64,000 nucleotides of DNA from Whitmania pigra (Eukaryota > Annelida > Clitellata > Hirudinida > Haemopidae), in the NCBI GenBank assembly GCA_021613335.1, contig JAJTWR010000231.1, positions 949,501 to 1,013,500 on the forward strand, read 5' to 3'. How positions within the stretch are numbered: the stretch's first letter is position 1; each line of letters begins with the position of its first letter. Shown here one piece after another: positions 45,701-56,900 of this stretch. A program made the position numbers and the translations under genes. The notes below the pieces were generated by a model. The model searched no databases. It saw nothing but the letters and a program-made list of their open reading frames with translations, and had not been told where the DNA came from.

Positions 45701-47000
45701 CAACATAAGTTCAACAAAGTGGGCTAAAAGATCAGATCTGGGAATACCTTGCAAAAAGTTAAGGTCCAGAACAATTTAGGTGGAAAATTAGCGTACAAGA
45801 TTATGTTTAACCAATGACTTACCCATGTATCTGAAATCTTCAAAGTCTTGTTTATAGAAATGAAAACTAGGAAAAATGACTAAATTACGCTTCTGCTTGC
45901 AGGTACCACCCACATACCAACAATTTATGGCAACAAAATATACCTACAAATGCAAATGAGCAACACAAGTGTTTAAAATAATTAAATGACGACAATTGCT
46001 TCCTTATCCCCAATCAGTAACAAATTACTGGAATAATCTGGAGCTGTTATACAACCTAAATTTCTTAAAATAATGAACACAAAAAGAGCCTGAACTTAAA
46101 ATTATGTTTGCATATTAATGATAATGTTTAAAAGGCACTGAATCTCTACATCAAGCATCATTAAAAATGTCTACCTTGGGAGAAAATGCAATGTAAAACA
46201 TTTAAAATATCTTATTAATAAATCCTGCACTTTATTTTTTAAACATATCAAGAACAAGATCACAATATATGTGTTCTCTTATTATATATTATGATTATGA
46301 TATATTTCACAAATACATTCAGTTTCCAGTCACCTTATCTTGGAAGAGGGAAGATACAGCCTCAAAATGTTCTCTTGCCTGCAAACATTGCACAGACCAA
46401 GGAGCATAAAACATGACAAAGACTTCTTTTTCTGAGAGCAAACTTGAGAAAACATCTTCATTTCCCAATGGAAAGTCAAACACCGTACTATTTTCTGGAA
46501 AAAATCTCGAAGGCGTTGGCACATTTAATGGGAATTTCCCAGTTTCTTCTTGATTGTGTCTTGATAAATTTGAAAATTTTTAGAAGAATCATATTTTCAA
46601 GATCCTCGACTTGTCTTATTAAATTAGTTAAGGAATGACAGTTTTATTTCAATAGGATTTTAGCCATAAAATATATTCATTGACAAATTTATGACGTTGT
46701 TATTGACTAAAAAATGCCGCAAAAAGGTTAAGATCAAAATGCCCTGAATCATTGACTACATATTATAGTATTAACAATGCAACCTGAAGGTAAAGACTTC
46801 AACGTTGCCTTAACTTAAATCTATTAGGAATAGTAGTGTAAGTTTTAGTTTAAAAAAACGTTATAGTAAAATTTAAAATATACTTACACGATTATAATAT
46901 TAAATAAAACATTAAACAGCATTAGTATGATAAACCCTAAAAGACGCTGCCTCCTCATTATAAACGATTTCAGACGTCCAAAACAAAAGTGATGTTTCAT
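42769..47000 (-). CDS. txndc11: Thioredoxin domain-containing protein 11 (816 aa, 14 exons)
   Basis: ER-membrane thioredoxin-family protein, in mammals known to bind dual oxidase maturation factors and EDEM proteins. Exons on the minus strand: 47000-46888, 46559-46334, 45943-45823, 45747-45641, 45570-45477, 45318-45212, 44982-44914, 44836-44705, 44642-43944, 43881-43836, 43769-43633, 43494-43382, 43316-43242, 43180-42769; 817 codons in frame. An N-terminal signal anchor (LLGFIILMLFNVLFNIIIV) is followed by a first thioredoxin fold in which the active site reads YAPWSVQC, and FVAINCWYVGGTCKQK. The central part has LSNELKKGPALLLFLPY. The second thioredoxin fold has the classical CGFC (about residues 628-631). 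A basic helical tail ends it. Exon 10 is only 46 nt, but its phase restores the frame. Confidence 0.95.
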
Positions 47001-47962
47001 AGCTTATATAAAAGCGGTATGGTAACATTCTAGAGCTGGCCTATCGCATCGACGCACATTTCACCCACTGAATATAGCCCCACACGATTCCAATAAAACA
47101 TAAACACGTGTAGTGGTTTTAAAAGACAATTTACATCTGAAACAATCAATCACAATCAACAAATCCCCTTGCTTTTTAAGAAGAAATGTTAATATAAATA
47201 AATTCTTAAATAAAAAATTGTTATTGTCGTTCATTTTTGTAATTTAATTGAATGACAGGGTCACCTAAACCCAATCACGAATGCTTTCCACCCCCCCCCC
47301 CCCCTGGAAAAAGCTGAAACGTCCCTTGCAAAAAATTAAAAATGGCAGGGGACCACAATTTATTTTTTGTGCATAACTATTAAAACAGTGCCGTATCTAT
47401 TTGGTGGATCAGCGGCAAGCAATTAATTTCTCACTTGAAGTCGAATAAAGAAAGGGAAAACCCGTAATTTAATTATTGCAACTTATGATATGTAATAATT
47501 ATTGATGTCAGAAGCTTTCCTAATTTACTGGAACAATATTTATGATCAATGAATTATCTATGAATTATTATTATTAATATTTATTAATTACAAGGATTAG
47601 AAGAATATCAAGAAGCAAACTGGCATGGATAAGGGACATTATTTTAGCCTGTAAGTATGAAATGATCATGTTAAGACACAATTACCGCATGGAAATAGTT
47701 CATTTCAATTTTTTTTGATTTCTTATTTCATTAAAATTGCACTTTTTTTCATTAATCTCATATGTGTTAACAAACTTTAAAGATCCATTTAATTTATAAA
47801 AATGTAGTTCTGTAAGTTTAGGAAGAAAGCCGTATATTGATTGAAAATTGATTAAATTATGTGTTACAATTAAGCTTATTTAAATTAAAAAGATGGCTTA
47901 AAATTCAATAAAATCAAAACCACCCATCATTTAACGCTTTAAGATAGAGCGCCGACGCTGCC
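47001..47962. promoter_or_regulatory. Shared upstream region of TXNDC11 and ADAM17 (head-to-head)
   Basis: About 960 bp between two diverging start codons, so it probably contains both promoters. There is a C-run of 14 near 47288. No coding exon was recognised, although a non-coding first exon of ADAM17 could lie near 47600. Confidence 0.4.
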
Positions 47963-50900
47963 ATGCTGTCGATTGCTGTTTTTATGATTTTCGAATTGTT
48001 TCAGAATGGTTTGGAGTGATTATTATTTCTATTTATAATTTGTAATATAATACAACAGTTAACGGTTTTCTTACTCAGTTTTCGCGATCGAGAACGCTTT
48101 TTCATTTGTCAAATATTATGAAAAGCTGATGCCCACGGATATTAAAGTAATGTACTTTTAAATACTGTTCATAGGTTGGTCATTAATTTTCTTATTGAAG
48201 GTGATGACTCCCTTAAAAAATGGAGACATAGCAAAGATGATTAAAAGCATGCCACAACGAAGCAGGAGAGATTCACAATTTAAACATCTCTTTAACATGT
48301 ATTCTCCTGTGATGGTCAAGTCGCTATCATTTAATGCTTTTGGAAGGTTGCATATTTTAAAGCTATTGTTTCATGAAGACATGGTGTACTTAATATCCGT
48401 ACGCATTTCATGTGCTTGTACTCGGACCTCAGTTCATTTACTTGGCTCCGAGTCTGATTTTAAGTATTCATGATTAATTAACACATTTATGTTTTAGAGA
48501 GTTTTTAATGTCTTTGCACAAAGATACAAAAATTATTGACAAAGACCTCATACTTGTCGAAGTCGATGACAAGATGAGTAGAAATGTGGATAGACCAAGA
48601 GGATTAGATTTTTACGTTGGATACGTACATGGTTTGATTATTTATTAATTTCTTTTTTCCCTGAGGGACGTTGCATGGGGATGGAAAAGTTAATCACAAC
48701 CAGAGATCTTATAATCCCTTGTATTAGAAGATTTATTTAGGCTAGATTTTAGACGTCATTTAATAATGAGTTTTAACTCTTGTAGTAGGAGTTAAAAAAT
48801 CTATCAAAATATTGTGACAACGTTTTGAACGACCCCTACATACGTACTTATATTATTGAGTTTTGTCTACATTATACTGCTAGTGAAAAACTACTAAACA
48901 TCACTAAATGTAAAACTGGACCATAGCAGAAGAAAGTTAGAGGATAGTAGGTAATCTCAGGTATTTTCCCATAGATAAGACGCACCTTGATTTTGGTAAC
49001 AAGCGCCCAGTTTCAGATCTAGTATTTTTTCGAATGAAAGTGCGTCTAAAATGCGTTAATAACATAATAAAAAAGTAGTATTTACATTATTTTCTTATTA
49101 CCTTATTTAAGCTTCAACTACCTCAACGTTTGTTAATAGCAATCTATGAGATGTCTCTCGCATTCACAGCCTCAACAATGGTCTTTGTATATTCTCCTGT
49201 TATCAGTAGTTAAAGTAGAAAAATTTCCAGAGCGGAACTTTACCTTGCGAAGATTTGTGAAATGGTGTGGCACTCTGAAGCTTGTACTTTTGGAAAGTCC
49301 TTAGAACTTTTTCTTAGCAGTTTTTTTTATTATTATTTTTGTTTATTGACCTTTCTTGTCTTTTTTTATTTGTTGAATTGTTTGTCTTTTAAGCTAAAAA
49401 GGGATTTTGTTTGGAGTGGCAATAATTGTCAAAGAAAACATAAATAAAATTTAACTTTGAAAGTGTTCATAGTAACTTCAAAAATAAAAAGTTTCGTTAT
49501 GTATATATGACATCCTCCCTCGAAAAAGATAGATATAACAACAATTTTTCAATAAATAAGGAAACTAAAATTAACTTTTTTAATCATTAATAAAAATCTT
49601 TAATTGATGCGACGTCACATGTTTTAGCATCCTTTACCCCAGTCGTTACATCGTCACAAAAGTCTCCCCCATAAGTGGAAGGCCTTTTATTTAGTTTTTC
49701 TCAAAAAAGTTTCTAATCATGTTTTATTTTAGGGGAACCTTCAACTGTTAAGTCACACGTGTACTGGGATGATGAATTTATGATTGCTACAATTAACACA
49801 AGAAATGAGACCTACTTCATAGAAGTATGTTTATGTATTTTAAAATAAAGTGCAATTTTAAATTGCCGTAATTGTTGTGAAATATACAGATTTAGATTTA
49901 TTAAATATTAATGAAATTTCTGCTTTAATTAGCCCAATATATATTATTATTTGGTTGAGTGTTTAAATGGATTGTGTGACATTTCATCTTAGCAGTTTCG
50001 GTGTTTATCTGCCTAAGTGAGGAATCTTATTGATGTCTAATTTTCCAAATAAATTGGAATGTTGGCAAGGGCAGTTTATTTGGCTTAGATATGTTTTTTT
50101 AATTCTTTCAAGCCTGCTAAAAGGTACACCCCGTTAATGCAAGACGTTATGGTAGCTTACAGGCTATCGGATATGAAAGAGGAACTTGTTGATTCCGTGT
50201 GAGTGCTTTTTATTTTGCATCAGGAATGATCGGCATTGATACAAATATTTTTTTTGCTATTTCTAAGATAAAAATAACATTTTTGAATGCAGAAACTTTT
50301 GCCAAACGGTTTATGCCCCAAAGTTGCGGAATGTTAAAAAAGGTTTTTAATAAATTTTGCTTTCGTAGTAAGCAATGAGTTTAATTTTTATTTCTTAAGT
50401 GAACTCCCGAACCATCCCGAAACATGACACATCATCTAAAATGACAAAAAGAAGGAAAGTTTCCTCGAATGAAAGGGCTTGCACATTAATTGTCGTGGCA
50501 GATGTAAACTATTTTATTAATGTCGGGGAAGGAAATTATCTGAAAACCGCAAAGTCGTTGGTAGGTGTACTTTTATTACCAATGTCTGAAGTACAAATGA
50601 TCGCGTTTGAAATATCCTTAAAGGTTTGCAATGTTGCTCGAATTAAGACTTCGAAATGTCAATCGCCGTAAGCGTAGCATCGGAGACATATATTCCCAAG
50701 GACGCTTATGACCTCGCGAGCCACATTAAGAACATTACGACTTTTCCTTTGACCTCGCACGAGGGAACTTTAGCCTTCTGAGCCAATCCTTTTAGCAGTT
50801 TGTTGGAATACAATTTCGATATTATCTTATCCAGCATTGCGATCCATATTTCAGATTGGAATGTTTTCCAGAATAAACGCTATTTATTTGGAGACTACGT

Positions 50901-53900
50901 TTAATAACTTCTCCAATTATGGATTACTTGTGAAAAAGGTCATCTTTTGAATATGATTTCGTTAAATCCAAAGATTATCCTTAAAAGTTTGCATATTATA
51001 TAATTACAGATAGTAATACACAAAAACGATACCCGCGATACTCATCCCTATAACGTGCATGGGAGGCATTGGAGCGCCTCTAAGCTTTTAAATGTGAGAC
51101 CTTTTGAAAATCGAAAGTCGTTTCAGAACCAGGGCCGGATTTACCCAGGCGCAAGCCCCGGTGAGGTATGGTGGTAGAAGCTCATAAAATTCTGTGCCAA
51201 TCCTGTTGCCTCTTTCCCCTGATAGGCAAAAAAGGTTTATCTGGTTGGTGGAAGCCCCAGTGCAGTGGCACATCCCGACCTTGCCTAAATCCGGCTTTGT
51301 ATGGAAAAGTTGATTTTAACAAGATAGATTAACTCTCTCTTAGATTAACCACTTCCTTTCATGTTTGAGATATTTTCATTTATAATGTAAATCGATTTTT
51401 TAAAGGAATTTTCTAAAAGAGTGCTAGGGAACTTTTGTTTAGCTCATCTGGTAACATTTTCACATCTGAAAGAAGCGCTCGGCCTCGCCTATCTTGCGCG
51501 CTCTGGCGATAGAGGTGGAATATGCTCGGGGTGTATAAGTATGCAATTTGTATTGTTGCATTATTATTCATAATCATGAAAAAAATTAAAATCATAAAAT
51601 GCTATGAAAGCTAAAGATTAGGCTTCATTTTTATTTGTTAGACTAATATTTCAAATAATTCATTAAAATACACTTTCCATCTACAATGGACCCCTACATG
51701 TAATGATCGTTTTTGGGGATTTACAGAGAAGTGACGTGCAAAAGTACTCAGTGAGTTTTGGTAACCGTCACTTCTCCATCATAATCTGCGAGATGGCCAG
51801 GCTGCATTGAAAACTATTTCATCGGTTAACGTACCAAACAACCTCATGAGTTTTCAGTGACTTACCAATTGTTTTGTAAATATATGTTTTCGGCCCATTC
51901 ATTGATCCACAATTCAAGTTACATTGGATCGACATTATTGGACAAGTCATGAAACCCATAGGTCTAAAATGAAATCAAGAACCTTGGCTTCCTTACTGAT
52001 GCTAAAGTATAACTCAAACATTATGTTTTTATATTTTAGATGAATAAACTTCATATCAAACCTTATCACAATTTGTCTCTGTCCGCTGAGCACATGGGCA
52101 TAACTTTTGTCAATTTGTCCAAAACATTTCACTTAAGGCAGCGGTTCTCAACCTGTGGGTCGCTTGACGTTTTTTCAGGGGTCGCCTGAGACACTAAAAA
52201 TTTAACAAATTTTTTAATATTTTTTAAAATCCTAATTTTTATAAAACCTTAAATTCCTTAACTCTACATATAATGTTGATTAAAATGCTTATTACAAGTT
52301 ATTTTATGTAGCGCCCAATAACCAGCCCTATGTTGTACGACATTACATTGCTTAATCCCTATCCACTTCTTCCTTTTCCATCAACATTTTTAGTTTGTTG
52401 CAGGGACCCCATTTCAGCATTTTCTGAGGTGGGAAAACTCTAGCACAACTTGAGAAGACGACCTTTTTTTGCCTCTAGCCAAAATTCGGAGAAAGGGAGC
52501 TTCAATTGTGAAACATGCGTATAAATGTTTCAATTGTAAATATTATAATATTTAGAAGCCATAGTCATAAAGGCAACCATAACGTTAATTGAGTGAAAGG
52601 TAGCCCAATTAATTTTATTCTTGGGGGTCGCCAAAGTGCTGCCGAGGGGTTGCAGCGCCAAAAAGGTTGAGAAACGCTGACTTAAAACATTGAATCGTTT
52701 GATAATAATAATACATTTTTTTAAAGAATAACTTAGTTGTACCTGAGACAAAAAAATTTTAGCAATAGACGATCATTTTATACAGTTTTGGCAACGAAAC
52801 AAAGATAAGTTGGCGATGTAATTGTGCTAGTTCTTGTTCATAATCGTCGGTACTTCATGGTTCGTACAGGTCCTTAAAAGTCCTAAATTTACGAAATTCG
52901 GTTTTTTAGTACTAAAAAGTCCTAAAAAAGTGAAGGAGGTCCTAAAAAATAAAAAAAAGTCCTAAAAAAACGATAAAGGTTTAACAAAATAATAATGTTC
53001 AGTACGTTTTATTGAAATAACAATTAGCGGGAAATCGGTCCCTTTGTTCTTGCGGTCTCATTGTTCTAGCCTCGTGGGAACTCACCCAATTAAGTTTCCT
53101 GTTACGTTCGTTCGCTTGTCTGTTTGATCCTTTAAGTTTTGATAGCACTATCAATCATGCCTGGACTTTGTGTTTTCAATAGCAAATGGCTAGACCAGGG
53201 GTGGCCAGACCGTAGGAACCTGAGAGCCACTTTTGAAAATTTTTTAATTGCTGCGAGCCACATTGAACCATTATGAGTCGCGACCCCAATCGGTAACAGT
53301 ATGTTGCACAAACATATATTTCATATGCATGATAGCGTTTATGTCATTAATAGACATTTCAATGTGTAATATTTATTAATAAAAGTCACTCCTTTATAAG
53401 TTCTTTTGAACATTAATTATTCTGGCTATGCTGAGAAGCTTTTGAACCGGAAAGTTTCTTTAAATCTGGTTGATAGTTTGTAGTTGAGGTACGAAGAAGT
53501 TCTGTCAGGTGTTGATTACTAGTTACAGCTCGGTGTTTTGATTTTATAAATTTCATTGTAGAATACAGCGATTCGCAGCAGTAGGTGGTACCAAAAATGG
53601 ATATAAGTCGACAACTGGCTATCTTAAGTTGAGGATAAGTTACTTCTGGCACAAGTTTCCAGAAATCCACAGTAGGTAGTGACTTGTGCATCATTGCTAA
53701 ACCCTGATCTTGCTGTAACTCCAACAGTTCCATTTCTGCAGCAGAAGTGTTCACAACAATGTTCTTGGGAAGCTTGGAACCATCTTTGATAACGTCTAAT
53801 GAATGGATTTATCAGAAAAGCGAAACAGGAGTTCAGTTGGTGCAAGTCATTAAACCTGGTTTGAAAATCTTCCAGTAAGCTTTGTAACTTATCTCTGTAT

Positions 53901-56900
53901 GCCGATATTATTTGGAGCCAATTTATTTTTCGGCTCATAAGAATACTTTGATATGATTTTATATTTATTTTTGTATTTTAAATGTAAAAAAATATTGTCA
54001 AGATTTTTTGAGAGCCGCACTTTGAACACAAAAGAGCCGCAGGTTGGTCACCGTTGGGCTAGACAATGAAGAATGGAGTTGGCTGAGAAGGAATACTACA
54101 GATTACCAAAAGGCGTATTGTTGCGCTTGCAAAAAGAACCTTGACATTTCGAAATTACAGCAGTTACAACATACGCTCGAGGAAAAACACATTTCGACAA
54201 TGTTACATCATGCAAAGGCTCTCAACCGATGAACAGTTTCGTTACCACGTTTGCAAGCAGATCAGTTGATACTGCATCGATGAGTGATGTGTTTGAAACT
54301 CGAGCAAGTTGTGATTCTGTTGAGGCTTTCCCATCATTTGCTGGGAATCGATATGATGATGAAGATTGTATACAGATAGTAACAGTTTTGCTAACTTTGA
54401 GTCATGGTCAGGCATCTGTTGAAAGAGGTTTCTCCATAAATAAAAGTGATTTGTGAGAATCATAAAGAGAACTTAAATGCGACGAGGATAATTAGAGACC
54501 ATGTTAACAGTGTTGGAGGTATAGGCAATTTTAGAATAGAATCTGTCCTGATCCATTTTAAAGCATCAAGACAAGAAGATATAAATTTTATTTGGATACC
54601 TTGCATGAGGAAGATCGACAGGCAGCTGTAATCTCAAAACAAAAAGCATATGAAGAGGACATGATCATGCTGAGGAAGAAGCTGAAGACTCTAAAACATG
54701 ACAAGAATATTAATGGACGAAAGTGTAAGAACCAGGAACATGGATCTTTTGGTCCAGGTAAACAGCCTGAGGAAAGATAGCAAGGCAAAAGTGACAGAAA
54801 TTGCAACTTTAGAGAAAGACTTAGAAAATTGAGTTTTATTTAAATAAATCGATATTATGAACTTTCACGTGTTACTGTCTTGTGTTATGTCTAAATTATA
54901 CAAAAATGAATAACTAAAATCTAAATATCGTTATTTTTGTTATTATTGTTGGTCCTAAAAAATGGAGTAGAGGTCCTAAAAAGTCCTAAATTTTGGTTTT
55001 CAAGTTCCTGTATGAACCATGGTACCTGTACTTGTACTTGATTAAACCTTGAGTACTATTGCTCGTACTTGAACCTTGAGTTCCTGTACTTGTATTTGAG
55101 ACTGGGGTACTTGGTCCCACGACTGCTATTTAATATTGGTTCAAACTTCGACTGGGTTATGCATTATTTGGGTCTTAAATTGATACCGTTCTTGATTTGT
55201 ACAGGCGATCACAAAGATTTTAAAGAATTATGTGTGAACACCGGGATATCATCGCTACTATTTTCTGGTAAAATGCTACCATCATCTCAGGCAGATTTGA
55301 TAGTGGCTCATGGTAATTACGTTAGTTCATGCGTAATATAATTGGTTGATTTAAATTTATTTAAAATATTTTACCAAACAGAGATCGGTAAGTGCAACAT
55401 TTATTATTTCCGGTTTAATCAGAATAACCAGCTTCTCAAAATGTATTTTAAAATTTTGGTTGTTTATAGCATCTTTATTCTTAACCTATGAAAATTAACC
55501 AATATCTTTGACATTTTGAATTCCCTGCTCTCTAAGAACTGATTCCTGTGAGTTTGTGTGGTAATACTGCACTAGACTGGGAGAACCATTGCTAGAAGCG
55601 ATTTGAAAGTTGTTATTGTTTATTTTATTTATTTGAATCCTGAAATGTTTAATTTGATTTTTTTGAGGTGACGTTTTAAACTATGTAGACATAAAATTAC
55701 CTACAAATAAATGGTTGCAAATAGTAAGAGATGAATTCTTATACTTAGTTGCATTTTAAGGCCATGGGTTTGGATCAGCTCATGATACTGAGATTTGCGT
55801 ACCTTCGAAGCTCCAAGGTGGAAAGTACATGATGTATTCTAAAACCAACTCTGGGAAAGATCCAAACAACAGGGTAAAGTTATATTCTGCGACAGTTTCT
55901 GATAAGTAAATCAGTAATACATTATCGGCCGTGTCTGATTTTAGAAATTTTCCCCCTGCAGTCTTGTAACCATGAGATATACTTTGGATAGTAACGACGC
56001 ATGTTTCATAAGTAAGAATTGTATGTATTGATTTTCATTTTAACAATATAAAATAGTTCCAATAAGCAAAAGTCACCAATAAGAATGATCCTAAAACCCA
56101 TAAACTTTCATTCGCACAAACGTCGACGAAAATTAAAGAAGGCGGTTGATTTAAAAAAAAAAGGTATTTTGTTTACATAGAATTGCAAGCAGACTATTGT
56201 GGAAATGGTATAGTGGAAAATGGCGAACAATGCGATTCTGGTTTTTCGATCGGCATCACTGATCCATGTTGTACAGCTACATGCAAACTCGCGAAAGGTG
56301 CCGCATGCAGGTTATCGAAAGCATATTTAAAAAAAAATGAGTTTCGAATGCCTGATTATGTTTTTAATGAAATTTACGAATTGATTCAATAAAATCTCGT
56401 TGTATGCATAGTCCATCAAACTCGCTCTGCTGTTCAGCAAATTGCGGTGTTTCGAAGTTGGGAACAGAATGCAGAAGCGGCAACCCTATGAAATGTTTGA
56501 AGCAGTCAGTTTGTGAATATCCTTTTTATATTGTAAATATATAAATTCATATCTTAAATGTCTTTTACTTAATTTATTTTCTTAACATCGTTTGATACTG
56601 GGGTTTCTTTCGAATGTAAGGACGAAGAACATGCGGCAGATGGAGCATCCTGTCTAAATGGGTAAGGTCATAATTATTATTCGTTGTTCAAACTTGCTTT
56701 CAAATCCTACGACTACAGAGGCACGTGTTCAAATGGAACTTGTCGTTCTCTTTGTGAGGAATATGGTCTCGAAGAATGCGCTTGTTCTAATGAAGGTTTG
56801 ATAAAAAAAAGTGTTCCTGGCTTTTTATAGAATTTATTTTATCGAATTTTTATTATTTTACCTATCTTATACTGACGTCACCACTTATATACGTTCTATG

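Noticed and set aside
55205..55873. ADAM17 copy being a catalytically dead protease lacking the HExxH glutamate
   Set aside because: The missing two residues are supplied in frame by the microexon at 55382-55387, which has strong splice sites on both sides.
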